Below the pieces are notes generated by a model, which was not told the origin of the DNA, searched no databases, and saw nothing but the letters and a program-made list of their open reading frames with translations. From an uncultured Rhodospirillales bacterium (GTDB taxonomy: Bacteria; Pseudomonadota; Alphaproteobacteria; Rhodospirillales; 2-02-FULL-58-16), in the NCBI GenBank assembly GCA_913053795.1, contig CAJXGZ010000015.1, positions 1 to 18,048 of the forward strand: a stretch of DNA of 18,048 nt, read 5' to 3'. The position numbers and the translations under genes were made by a program. Positions 1-6,756 of this stretch are shown here, piece by piece. How positions within the stretch are numbered: position 1 is the first letter of the stretch; every line of letters starts with the position of its first letter.

Positions 1-405
1 CCCCGGATGATAGTCAATCTGGCGACCCTCACCGGCGCCATCATCATTTGCCTCGGCAACGAAAAGGCGGGCCTGTTCTCAAACAACGACGCCCTCGCCA
101 AGCGCCTGGCCGAGGCCGGCGACAAAGTCGGCGAGAAGCTATGGCGGCTGCCGCTGGGCGAGGAATACGACAAAATGCTCAAGTCCGACATCGCCGACAT
201 GAAAAACATCAGCGGCGGCCGCGGCGCGGGCAGCATCACCGCCGCCCAGTTCCTTAAGCGCTTCGTCGAAAAGACGCCGTGGGCGCATCTGGATATCGCC
301 GGAGTGGCCTGGCGCTCCAAGGGCAAGGCGACAACGCCCAAGGGGGCGGCCGGGTTTGGCGTGCGCCTGCTGGACCGCCTGGTCGCCGATCACTACGAAA
401 GCTAG
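1..405 (+). CDS. pepA: Leucyl aminopeptidase (cytosol aminopeptidase), C-terminal part
   Basis: This is the 3' end of an M17-family leucyl aminopeptidase, a cytoplasmic two-metal enzyme that removes N-terminal residues from peptides. The frame is open from base 1, so the gene begins upstream of the window and the metal-binding NTDAEGR region is not seen. What remains includes the conserved LATLTGA segment just after the window start, then a LWRLPLGEEY stretch, SDIADMKNI, and the GGRGAGSITAAQFL and WAHLDIAGVAW blocks typical of the M17 C-terminus. An internal ATG at base 7 is not a real start because the homology continues upstream. The stop is 10 bases before holC, and pepA-holC adjacency is common in Proteobacteria. 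There is no sign of damage. The identification is firm. Confidence 0.95.
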   Translation, partial: PRMIVNLATLTGAIIICLGNEKAGLFSNNDALAKRLAEAGDKVGEKLWRLPLGEEYDKMLKSDIADMKNISGGRGAGSITAAQFLKRFVEKTPWAHLDIAGVAWRSKGKATTPKGAAGFGVRLLDRLVADHYES

Positions 406-415
406 TACGGTACAG

Positions 416-886
416 ATGACCCAGGTCGCCTTCTACCACCTGCAAAAATGGCCGCTGGAGACGGCGTTGCCGAAGCTGCTGGAGAAAACCCTGGAAGCGG
501 GAAAACGCGCCGTGATCATGGCCTCGACGCCCGAGCGGGTGGAGGCGCTGAATGCGTTGCTTTGGACCTATCGCCAGGATTCATGGCTGCCCCACGGCTC
601 CGCCAAGGACGGCGAGGCCGAGGATCAACCGGTGTGGCTCACCGAAAGGGACGAGAACCCCAACCAGGCGTCTTTTTTGTTTCTCACCGACGGCGCCCGT
701 TCGGAGCATTTAGGCGAATTCGAGCGCTGCTTCGAGCTGTTTGACGGCAACGACGAAGAGGCCAAACAAGCGGCCCGTCAACGCTGGAAGGATTACGAAG
801 CCGCCGGCCACGACCTCGCCTACTGGCGTCAAACGGACGTCGGCGGCTGGGAACAAGGGGGGGATGAGCAAAAAGCAAATGAGTAG
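416..886 (+). CDS. holC: DNA polymerase III subunit chi
   Basis: This encodes a 156-residue HolC-family protein. Chi links the clamp loader to single-strand DNA-binding protein at the replication fork. Family features include the start VAFYHLQKWPLE, the KRAVIMAS strand, RVEALNALLWTY, the SWLPHG loop, PVWLT and FLFLTDGA. The ATG at 416 begins just before the family's usual first residues; the frame is open 20 codons further upstream, but that part overlaps pepA and is not chi-like. No strong Shine-Dalgarno is visible, so translation may be coupled to pepA, which ends 10 bases earlier. The last residues after GGWEQ look atypical, and the stop codon lies 23 bases inside the downstream methyltransferase gene, so the original 3' end may have been replaced or extended by the incoming DNA. 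Confidence 0.92.
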   Translation: MTQVAFYHLQKWPLETALPKLLEKTLEAGKRAVIMASTPERVEALNALLWTYRQDSWLPHGSAKDGEAEDQPVWLTERDENPNQASFLFLTDGARSEHLGEFERCFELFDGNDEEAKQAARQRWKDYEAAGHDLAYWRQTDVGGWEQGGDEQKANE

Positions 887-2024
887 GTTTTATGAGTTTT
901 TTGCTGGGGGCGGCATGGTTCGGATGGGACTCGGACCGAAATGGACCTGCTTGTTCGCTAACGATTTTGATCATAAGAAAAGCCGCAGCTACAACCGGAA
1001 CTGGGGTGGCGGCGTTCTTAAAACATCGGACATTAAAAATATTAAAACCTCCGACTTGCCCGGCCAAAGCGATTTGGTTTGGGCGTCGTTCCCCTGTCAG
1101 GACCTATCGCTCGCCGGAGGGGGCGCGGGCTTAAAGGGAGGCCGCTCAGGCGTGTTTTGGCCATTCTGGGGCCTTATGAAGAACCTGATCGATGAAGGCA
1201 AAGCCCCTCAAATAATTGCTCTTGAGAATGTCTGCGGAACGCTCACGTCTCATGGCGGCAAGGATTTCGCCGCCATTTGCACGGCGCTTAACAATGGCGG
1301 GTACCGGTGCGGCGCCGTGGTTATTGACGCCGCCCTGTTTACGCCGCAATCCCGGCCTCGCCTGTTTATCATCGCCCTGCGCAATGATTTGGATTCGCCA
1401 CTGAATTTGTTTGACCATGGGCCATCGCCAAAATGGCATACGCGCGCCCTGAAAGCCGCACATGAAAAACTGCCGCCGAAGGTGAAAGACAATTGGCTTT
1501 GGTGGGCCATCCCCGAGCCGCCGGTGCGCAAAATCCGCTTTGCGGATTTGATGGAGGATGATCCGGCAAGCGTTGATTGGCGCACACAGGAACAAACCCG
1601 GCGTTTAATTTCAATGATGAGCGATGTGAACCTCGCCAAGCTGCGGGACGCCAAAAAGGCGGGACGCCGAATGGTCGGCGCCGTTTACAGGCGCACGCGC
1701 CGTGACGGGAACGGGTTCAAGGTGCAGCGGGCGGAGGTCAGATTCGACGGCATGGCTGGTTGTTTGCGTACGCCGGCGGGCGGCTCAAGCCGGCAGCTTA
1801 TCATGGTTGTCGATGGAAAAACCGTGAAATCCCGGTTGATCTCCAGCCGTGAGACCGCCCGCCTCATGGGGCTGCCGGACGCCTACGAGCTGCCGAAAAA
1901 CTATAATGAAGCGTACCACCTGACAGGCGATGGCGTCGTCGTCCCCGTCGTGCGTCACCTGGCGGCGCATGTCTTCGAGCCAATTCTTTCGCATAACGCC
2001 TGCCGCGGGCGTGAAGCCGCGTGA
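864..2024 (+). CDS. DNA (cytosine-5)-methyltransferase, solitary
   Basis: This 386-residue protein carries the ordered C5-methyltransferase motifs: FFAGGGM (about 12-18, motif I, S-adenosylmethionine binding), the catalytic Cys78 in FPCQD (motif IV), ENV at 121-123 (motif VI), QSRPR at 162-166 (motif VIII), a variable region of roughly 170-320 that would hold the target-recognition domain, and near the end RLMGLPDAY and a GDGVVVPV block (motifs IX-X). It should methylate cytosine at C5 in a specific DNA site that the sequence does not reveal. The start at 864 follows a G-rich AAGGGGGGG stretch; a second ATG at 879 is also possible. The gene begins inside holC, and no restriction endonuclease gene follows, so it looks like an orphan methylase. 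It could be the remnant of a type II system or phage-derived. Codon use is more AT-tolerant than in its neighbours. Confidence 0.93.
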   Translation: MSKKQMSRFYEFFAGGGMVRMGLGPKWTCLFANDFDHKKSRSYNRNWGGGVLKTSDIKNIKTSDLPGQSDLVWASFPCQDLSLAGGGAGLKGGRSGVFWPFWGLMKNLIDEGKAPQIIALENVCGTLTSHGGKDFAAICTALNNGGYRCGAVVIDAALFTPQSRPRLFIIALRNDLDSPLNLFDHGPSPKWHTRALKAAHEKLPPKVKDNWLWWAIPEPPVRKIRFADLMEDDPASVDWRTQEQTRRLISMMSDVNLAKLRDAKKAGRRMVGAVYRRTRRDGNGFKVQRAEVRFDGMAGCLRTPAGGSSRQLIMVVDGKTVKSRLISSRETARLMGLPDAYELPKNYNEAYHLTGDGVVVPVVRHLAAHVFEPILSHNACRGREAA

Positions 2025-2058
2025 CCGTTATTTTCTGCCCATGAAACACGGCCTTCCA

Positions 2059-2087
2059 TTGACATTGGGACAATTTTGTCCTATTTC
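2059..2087 (+). promoter_or_regulatory. Promoter of the hicAB operon
   Basis: A perfect TTGACA -35 box lies at 2059-2064, followed by exactly 17 bases and a weaker -10 (TATTTC) at 2082-2087. It faces hicA. Transcription would begin near 2094, leaving only a few bases before the presumed hicA start at 2101. This is a motif call only. Confidence 0.6.
2068..2081. promoter_or_regulatory. Palindromic operator, probable HicB binding site
   Basis: The inverted repeat GGACAA-TT-TTGTCC has perfect 6-base arms and lies wholly between the -35 and -10 boxes of the hicAB promoter. Toxin-antitoxin operons of this type are normally repressed by the antitoxin or the complex, and the HicB here has a C-terminal helix-turn-helix. 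Binding by HicB is inferred from position and symmetry. Confidence 0.55.
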
Positions 2088-2100
2088 TGTTTGGTGACGC

Positions 2101-2313
2101 ATCAACGGCAATGAGTTCCTTAGACGGGTCAGGAAGGCGGGGCGGAGGAACGGGGTGGGCGTGCTGTTCGAGAAGCGTCACGGCAAGGGCAGTCACGGGA
2201 CCCTGCGCTACGGGAATTGCAAGACCATTCTCAAGGATCGCAAGAAGGAGATCGGGCCTGGCTTGCTGGTGGTGATGTTGAAGCAATTGGGCCTAAACCG
2301 GGACGACATTTGA
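2101..2313 (+). CDS. hicA: HicA-family mRNA interferase toxin, with ATC at the expected start
   Basis: This frame of 70 codons encodes a HicA-like protein: an NGNEFLRRVRKAG helix, a GKGSHGTLRYG segment containing the family's catalytic histidine, and KKEIGPGLLVVMLKQLGL at the C-terminus. HicA toxins are small double-stranded-RNA-binding-fold ribonucleases that cleave mRNA. It lies upstream of hicB in the usual order with a 10-base gap. There is no ATG in frame. An in-frame TGA occurs at 2095-2097, and the codon aligned with the family's initiator methionine is ATC (2101). Another possibility is GTG at 2155, preceded by GGAGG with 6-base spacing, but that would drop the first 18 residues including the N-terminal helix. 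The toxin may be silenced, weakly translated from ATC, or made in short form. Family assignment is fairly secure; the start is not. Confidence 0.78.
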   Translation: MNGNEFLRRVRKAGRRNGVGVLFEKRHGKGSHGTLRYGNCKTILKDRKKEIGPGLLVVMLKQLGLNRDDI

Positions 2314-2323
2314 AGGTGATGAA

Positions 2324-2809
2324 ATGGAAGCCACGCTGTTCGCCTATCCGGCCGTTCTCGAGGATGATTCTTCGGGGCGGTTGCTTGTGCGCTTTCCCGA
2401 TTTGCCGGAGGCTCTGACCGACGGCGCCGACGTGGAAGAGGCTTTGCTGGAAGCCGCTGATTGCTTGTCCGAGGCTCTGATGTCCAGGATCGCCGACGGC
2501 GAGTCCATCCCCGAGCCCTCGCCCGTCAAGGACGGCCAGCGTCAAGTGGTCCCGGACCCCACGGTGGCCCTTAAGGCGGCTGTTTACATGGTCTCCCGCG
2601 AGCAGGGAATCTCCGCCGCTGAACTGGCCCGGCGCCTCGGCGTCGACCATAAGGAAGCGCGGCGCCTGCTGGACCCGCGCCACGCCTCAAAGGCGCCACG
2701 GCTGGCCGAAGCCTTGAAAGCCATGGGACACGCCGTCGCCATGACCGTCCACGACACGTCAAGCCCGAAAACCCTGCTGCCCCACCCGGTCGCGGGCTCG
2801 GGCCGTTAA
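2324..2809 (+). CDS. hicB: HicB-family antitoxin with C-terminal helix-turn-helix
   Basis: This 161-residue protein begins with the HicB fold (residues 1-65: a FAYPAVLEDD strand, then LVRFPDLPEALTDG, then an AxDCLSEALMSRI helix), the degenerate RNase H-like domain that binds and neutralises HicA. A second part (about 80-135) with GISAAELARRLGVDHKEARRLL is a helix-turn-helix, probably used to bind the operator at 2068-2081. The start at 2324 has a good Shine-Dalgarno (GAAGGTG, 2312-2318) that overlaps the hicA stop. If the hicA start is really lost, hicB would be expressed without its toxin, yet the antitoxin frame is intact. The last 20 or so residues are proline- and glycine-rich with no recognisable function. 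Confidence 0.88.
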   Translation: MEATLFAYPAVLEDDSSGRLLVRFPDLPEALTDGADVEEALLEAADCLSEALMSRIADGESIPEPSPVKDGQRQVVPDPTVALKAAVYMVSREQGISAAELARRLGVDHKEARRLLDPRHASKAPRLAEALKAMGHAVAMTVHDTSSPKTLLPHPVAGSGR

Positions 2810-2832
2810 AACGCGAGGGTGCGGACGGGCGT

Positions 2833-4698
2833 CTACCCCTCCAGCGCCTCCAGCGCCGCTAGCCAGGTTTGTTCCGTCTTTTCGATGTCTTTTTTGAGTT
2901 TTCCGAGTTTGACGCCCAGGTCTTGCAGTTGGCGGGTGGAGCCTTGGAGGATTTCCGGGTCGGCCAGTTTGGCTTCCAGCTCCGCCTTTTGTTTGTTGAG
3001 GTTTTCCAGGCGTTTTTCGGCAGTCCTAGCGGCTTTTCTTAAATTCGCGGCGCCGGCGCGGGCTTGGGCGCGTTGGCGGCGCCCTTCCTTGCGGTTGGCG
3101 GTGGATTTCCCGCCGCGCAAGTCGCGGCGGCTCTTGCGGCGTTTTTCCAAAAGCAGCTTGCGGTAGTCGGCGAGATCGCCGTCGAAAGGTTTGCACGTCC
3201 CGCCGTCCACCAGCCACAGGCGGTCGCTCACCAGTTCGATCAGGTGGGGATCGTGGCTGACCAGAACCACGGCGCCTGAGAAATCGTTGAGGGCGTGGAC
3301 CAGGGCCTCGCGGGCGTCCACGTCCAGGTGGTTGGTGGGCTCGTCCAGCAGTAAAATGTGAGGCGCGTCGCGGCTCATGAGGGCGAACAGCAGGCGCGCC
3401 TTTTCGCCGCCGGAGAGGTTGGCGGCCATGGTGTCGGCGCGGTTCTGGATAAAGCCGAAGCGTCCCAGGTGGGCGCGCACCTTGGACTCAGGCGCCTCCA
3501 TGATCCGCGCCATGTGCTGGTAGGGGGTTTCGTCGGCGTGCAGCTCCTCGGCCTGGTGTTGGGCGAAAAAGCCCACCTTGAGGCCGCCGTGGCGGGTCGT
3601 CTTGCCGGACAAAGACTCAAGGCGTCCGGCCAGCAGCTTGACCAGGGTCGACTTGCCGTTGCCGTTGGCCCCCAAGAGGGCGATGCGGTCGTCCATGTCG
3701 ATGCGTAAGCTTAGGCCCTTCAGCACCGGTTCTCCGGGCGCGTAGCCGACAGCGGCGTTGTCCATGGCGATCAGCGGCGGCGGCAGCTCCTTGGGCTGGG
3801 GGAATTGGAAAACGGTGGTCTTGTCCTCCATCACCGAGGCGATGGGCTCCATGCGGGCCAGCATCTTGAGGCGGCTCTGGGCTTGGCGGGCCTTGGTCGC
3901 CTTGTAGCGGAAGCGATTGACGAAGGATTCGATGTGCTTGCGCTCGGCCTCCTGTTTGTCGCGCATTCTGGCCTGTTGAACCAGGCGCTCGCGCCGCGTC
4001 CGCTCGAAGCGGTCGTAGTTGCCGGAATAGCGGGTCAGCTTGCCGTTTTCCAAGTGGATGACGCTGTCGACGGCCTTGTTCAGCAACGCCCGGTCGTGGC
4101 TGATGATCAACAGGGTTCCCTTCCAAGACGCCAGATAACTCTCCAGCCACAAGGCGGCCTCCAGGTCCAGGTGGTTGGTGGGCTCGTCCAGCAGCAACAA
4201 GTCGGCGCGGGCGAACAGGGCGGCGGCCAGGGCCACGCGCATGCGCCAGCCGCCGGAGAATTCAGCGCACGGCCTTTGTTGGGCGTCCTCGTCGAATCCA
4301 AGGCCGGCGAGAATGGCGGCGGCGCGCGCCGGGGCCGCATGGGCCTCCATGTCGGCGAGCCGCGTGTGAATCTCGGAAATGCGCCCGGCGTCGGCGGCGG
4401 TTTCGGATTCCTTGAGCAGTTGGGCGCGCTCGGCGTCGGCGGCCAGCACCGTTTCAAGCAGGCTTTCCGGTCCGCCCGGAGCCTCCTGGGCGACGCCGCC
4501 GATGCGCACGCCCTTGCGCACGTTGACGGCGCCGTCGTCGGCGTGCAGCTCAGCCCTAATGAGCCCGAAGAGGGTGGTTTTCCCTGAGCCGTTGCGTCCC
4601 ACCAGCCCCACCTTGTGGCCGGCGGGAACGGAAACGCCAGCCCCTTCGAACAGGGTTCGCCCGGCAATGCGATAGGTGAGGTTCTTGATATGAAGCAT
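2833..4698 (-). CDS. ABC-F family ATPase (Uup/YheS-like)
   Basis: This 621-residue protein has two ATP-binding cassettes and no membrane segments, the hallmark of ABC-F proteins, which act on ribosomes to relieve stalling or regulate translation. Cassette 1 has Walker A GRNGSGKTT (34-42), signature FSGGW (147-151) and LLLLDEPTNHLD (167-178). Cassette 2 has GANGNGKST (343-351), LSGGE (428-432) and LLLDEPTNHLD (449-459). Between them is the charged P-site tRNA-interaction-type linker (about 225-300, with RxRLVQQARMRDKQEAERK). The C-terminus (about 515-621) is a basic stretch followed by a predicted coiled coil. Length and linker suggest the YheS-like branch, but Uup cannot be excluded. The gene is convergent with hicB (23-base gap) and divergent from ndk. 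Confidence 0.93.
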   Translation of the reverse strand: MLHIKNLTYRIAGRTLFEGAGVSVPAGHKVGLVGRNGSGKTTLFGLIRAELHADDGAVNVRKGVRIGGVAQEAPGGPESLLETVLAADAERAQLLKESETAADAGRISEIHTRLADMEAHAAPARAAAILAGLGFDEDAQQRPCAEFSGGWRMRVALAAALFARADLLLLDEPTNHLDLEAALWLESYLASWKGTLLIISHDRALLNKAVDSVIHLENGKLTRYSGNYDRFERTRRERLVQQARMRDKQEAERKHIESFVNRFRYKATKARQAQSRLKMLARMEPIASVMEDKTTVFQFPQPKELPPPLIAMDNAAVGYAPGEPVLKGLSLRIDMDDRIALLGANGNGKSTLVKLLAGRLESLSGKTTRHGGLKVGFFAQHQAEELHADETPYQHMARIMEAPESKVRAHLGRFGFIQNRADTMAANLSGGEKARLLFALMSRDAPHILLLDEPTNHLDVDAREALVHALNDFSGAVVLVSHDPHLIELVSDRLWLVDGGTCKPFDGDLADYRKLLLEKRRKSRRDLRGGKSTANRKEGRRQRAQARAGAANLRKAARTAEKRLENLNKQKAELEAKLADPEILQGSTRQLQDLGVKLGKLKKDIEKTEQTWLAALEALEG

Positions 4699-4741
4699 GG
4701 GGCGCGTGATAGCATGTCAAAGCAGTCCTGTCAGGTTCCGC

Positions 4742-4788
4742 TTGCCTCTTGGCGCGCGGCCCTATACAAGGCCCTCGATTCATCACAA
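4742..4788. promoter_or_regulatory. Candidate divergent promoters between ABC-F gene and ndk
   Basis: On the plus strand, TTGCCT (4742-4747) and TATACA (4763-4768) are spaced 15 bases and point to ndk. On the minus strand, TTGTGA (4788-4783) and TATAGG (4766-4761) are spaced 16 bases and point to the ABC-F gene. The two -10 boxes overlap, so the two transcripts could compete. The matches are partial, so the call is tentative. Confidence 0.3.
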
Positions 4789-4817
4789 TTTTTTAGAGTT
4801 TCGGAGAGTTTGGCCCC

Positions 4818-5240
4818 ATGGCTATAGAAAGAACCCTGTCCATCATCAAACCGGACGCCACCAAGCGCAACATCACCGGCAAAATCAACGCCATGATCGA
4901 GGAGGCGGGCTTGCGCATCATCGCCCAAAATCTCACCCGCTTGTCGCGCAAGCAGGCCGAAACGTTCTACGCCGTCCATAGCGAACGCCCTTTCTTCCAA
5001 GACCTGGTGGCGTACATGATCTCGGAGCCGGTGGTGACGCAGGTGCTGGAGGGCGAGAACGCCATCGCCGCCTACCGCGAGCTGATGGGGGCCACCGACC
5101 CGGGCGAAGCCGCCGAAGGAACCATCCGCAAGGCCTACGGAATCGATAAGCAGGAGAACTCCTTGCACGGCTCGGATTCGTTCGAGAACGCCGCTCTGGA
5201 AATCAGCTACTTCTTCGCTGGGAAGGAAATCTTCAGCTAA
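4818..5240 (+). CDS. ndk: Nucleoside diphosphate kinase
   Basis: This 140-residue protein is a full-length NDK, which transfers the gamma phosphate from ATP to other nucleoside diphosphates through a phosphohistidine. It shows the start RTLSIIKPDA, the Kpn-loop region, the GATDPGEAAEGTIR segment and the active-site block NSLHGSDS with catalytic His117. GGAGAG lies about 9 bases upstream of the ATG. It is cytoplasmic and probably monocistronic: the ABC-F gene is divergent and lptF begins 145 bases downstream with its own candidate promoter. Nothing is unusual. Confidence 0.97.
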   Translation: MAIERTLSIIKPDATKRNITGKINAMIEEAGLRIIAQNLTRLSRKQAETFYAVHSERPFFQDLVAYMISEPVVTQVLEGENAIAAYRELMGATDPGEAAEGTIRKAYGIDKQENSLHGSDSFENAALEISYFFAGKEIFS

Positions 5241-5249
5241 AAAAGTCCG

Positions 5250-5266
5250 GGCCGCGAAAAACGGCC
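5250..5266 (+). terminator. Small hairpin after ndk
   Basis: GGCCG and CGGCC form a perfect 5-base stem with a 7-base loop, 10 bases after the ndk stop. No U-rich tract follows, so intrinsic termination is doubtful. It may simply protect the 3' end of the ndk transcript. Confidence 0.3.
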
Positions 5267-5287
5267 AGGATATTGAGTCTGGAGGAC

Positions 5288-5322
5288 GATGGTTGAAAAC
5301 CATCAACCCTTTATTGAGGGTT
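5288..5322 (+). repeat. Two tandem hairpins upstream of lptF
   Basis: GATGGTT-GAA-AACCATC (5288-5304) is a perfect 7-base stem with a 3-base loop. It is followed at once by AACCCT-6 bases-AGGGTT (5305-5322), a perfect 6-base stem. The AACC of the first 3' arm and the start of the second 5' arm are similar, so alternative pairing is possible. They lie between ndk and the lptF promoter and have no poly-U tail. They might be a terminator-like or RNA-stabilising structure of the ndk transcript, or a protein-binding site. Confidence 0.45.
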
Positions 5323-5344
5323 ATGGCGGATCATTGCTGCATGC

Positions 5345-5353
5345 TGTTACAAT
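5345..5353 (+). promoter_or_regulatory. Candidate extended -10 promoter of lptF
   Basis: TGT followed by TACAAT gives an extended -10 element (5 of 6 matches to TATAAT) 33 bases before the lptF ATG. No good -35 box is found at 16-18 bases, which is tolerable for extended -10 promoters. It would start transcription near 5360. Confidence 0.35.
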
Positions 5354-5385
5354 GACCGCCATGGAAATTCGCCGGCTCTAAGATC

Positions 5386-6513
5386 ATGAACCGTCTAACC
5401 AAATACATTTTCAAGCAGCTTTTCACCGGGATGGTCCTCACCACCCTGGTTTTGACCTGCATCATCTGGCTGTCCCAGTCTCTGCGATTCATTGAAATGA
5501 TCGTTAATCGCGGACTGACCACGGGCGACTTCTTTTACCTGACGATGCTGTTGCTTCCCAATTTCCTGACGGTCATTCTGCCCATCGCGTTGTTTGTGTC
5601 CGTTATGTTCGTTTACAGCAAGCTCATATCCGATCGTGAGCTCGTCGTCATGCGGGCCTCGGGGCTCAGTCAGATCGCCCTCGCCAAACCCGCTATTATC
5701 CTCGCTTTTTTCGTTGTGTTGTGCGCATACGCCCTTAATCTTTTTCTGGTCCCCCAGTCCTACAAAATGTTCCGCGAAATGCAATGGAACATCCGCTACA
5801 GCTACGCTCACATCTTGCTTCAGGAAGGAGCCTTCAACACCATCTCCTCCGGCGTCACGGTTTACGTGCGCGAACGCACCAAGGACGGCCAACTTCTCGG
5901 CGTCCTGGTGCATGATCAGCGCAACCCCCTGAAGCCTTACAGCCTTCTCGCCGAGCGCGGGGCCATGATCGAAAACGAAAAAAGCGCCCGCGTCGCCTTG
6001 TTCAACGGCAACCGCCAGGAGATGGATGCGAAAACCAATCAGTTGTCCATCTTGTACTTCGACCGTTACATCTTCGACATGACCCCAGCCAGAAAAAGGG
6101 GCGGAGCCCGCCATCGCGAGCCACGCGAAAGAATGCTTGGCGAATTACTCAACGTTAGAAACGATAAAACCGTGGCTAAAAGGCAATATGGCAAGCATAT
6201 CGCCGAGGCTCACAAACGCTTGGCCTCGCCGTTGTTCAGCCTTGGATTCACCCTGGCCGCTTTGGCGTTCCTTCTTTCCGGCAGCTTCTCTCGGCGCAAT
6301 CAAATGACGCGCGTGTTGCTGGCGGTGGGCATTATGGTCGGCATTCAGGTGGGAGCCTTGGGGTTGGATAATCTGGTGGCGAAGAATATGTCTTTGGTTC
6401 CCCTGATGTACGTTTACGCCGTCCTGCCCATCATCTTAGGATACCATTACATGGTGAGGATGCCCAAGCGGCGCGAAACACCCCCGGAACTGAAAGAAAT
6501 CGGCGCTTCTTAG
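5386..6513 (+). CDS. lptF: LPS export ABC transporter permease LptF
   Basis: This 375-residue inner-membrane protein is one half of the LptFG permease that, with the ATPase LptB, extracts lipopolysaccharide from the inner membrane and passes it to LptC and LptA. Predicted membrane helices lie around 14-34, 55-76 and 98-118, followed by a periplasmic jellyroll region (about 125-260) and three more helices near 272-292, 302-322 and 330-350. The conserved SDRELVVMRASGLS coupling segment (about 82-95) and the KRLASPLFSLGF segment before helix 4 are characteristic of LptF. The start has only a weak AAG Shine-Dalgarno. It begins the lptF-lptG-lptD-surA-pdxA-rsmA block. The C-terminal tail ends about 18 residues after the last helix, which is normal. 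Confidence 0.95.
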   Translation: MNRLTKYIFKQLFTGMVLTTLVLTCIIWLSQSLRFIEMIVNRGLTTGDFFYLTMLLLPNFLTVILPIALFVSVMFVYSKLISDRELVVMRASGLSQIALAKPAIILAFFVVLCAYALNLFLVPQSYKMFREMQWNIRYSYAHILLQEGAFNTISSGVTVYVRERTKDGQLLGVLVHDQRNPLKPYSLLAERGAMIENEKSARVALFNGNRQEMDAKTNQLSILYFDRYIFDMTPARKRGGARHREPRERMLGELLNVRNDKTVAKRQYGKHIAEAHKRLASPLFSLGFTLAALAFLLSGSFSRRNQMTRVLLAVGIMVGIQVGALGLDNLVAKNMSLVPLMYVYAVLPIILGYHYMVRMPKRRETPPELKEIGAS

Positions 6514-6528
6514 CCGGGAATAGCCCGG
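6514..6528 (+). terminator. Hairpin directly after the lptF stop
   Basis: CCGGG-AATAG-CCCGG is a perfect 5-base GC stem starting on the base after the lptF stop codon. It is followed by TTATGATAAAAA, not a run of U, so it is at best a weak terminator or 3'-end stabiliser. Confidence 0.3.
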
Positions 6529-6756
6529 TTATGATAAAAATCGAAAAAAGCGCCCGGCGCCAAAAGTTAATAAAATCTTAATGCTTTTTCGGTTAAAACG
6601 TTTAGACAGAGAAATAATCAATATTGCTTCCATTTTCACTCCGTATTAGGTATATTTTCGAATCTTTAGCCTTCCAGTAGGGGTAAAAAGGGATTCCCTA
6701 AAAAGGCCATAATTTTACTGCTGACTGGGCAAACTTAAAAACTGGGAGCACGTTCA
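6529..6756. other. AT-rich lptF-lptG spacer with no gene
   Basis: This spacer is clearly richer in A+T than the flanking genes and contains no coding frame I can support. It holds a possible promoter (TTCCAT, 17 bases, TATATT around 6629-6657), an AGGGA-T-TCCCT palindrome (6689-6699), and a direct repeat of ACTGGG (6724-6729 and 6741-6746). The second ACTGGG includes the lptG ribosome binding site. LptF and LptG genes usually adjoin or overlap, so a spacer of this length is unusual. Confidence 0.5.

Noticed and set aside
2025..2058. Search for a restriction endonuclease partner after the methylase
   Set aside because: Only 34 bases lie before the hicAB promoter and no nuclease frame is present in the window.
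3805..4587. A 260-codon plus-strand frame inside the ABC-F gene
   Set aside because: It lies antisense to intact, motif-rich ABC-F sequence and its product is a biased Gly/Val/Gln-rich string with no recognisable domain. It is a shadow of GC-rich coding.
4715..4720. Perfect TTGACA on the minus strand upstream of the ABC-F gene
   Set aside because: The matching -10 position would fall on the ABC-F start codon and does not resemble TATAAT, so it cannot drive that gene from its start.
5395..6114. A 239-codon minus-strand frame under lptF
   Set aside because: It is antisense to the conserved LptF frame, has no ribosome binding site and no recognisable family.
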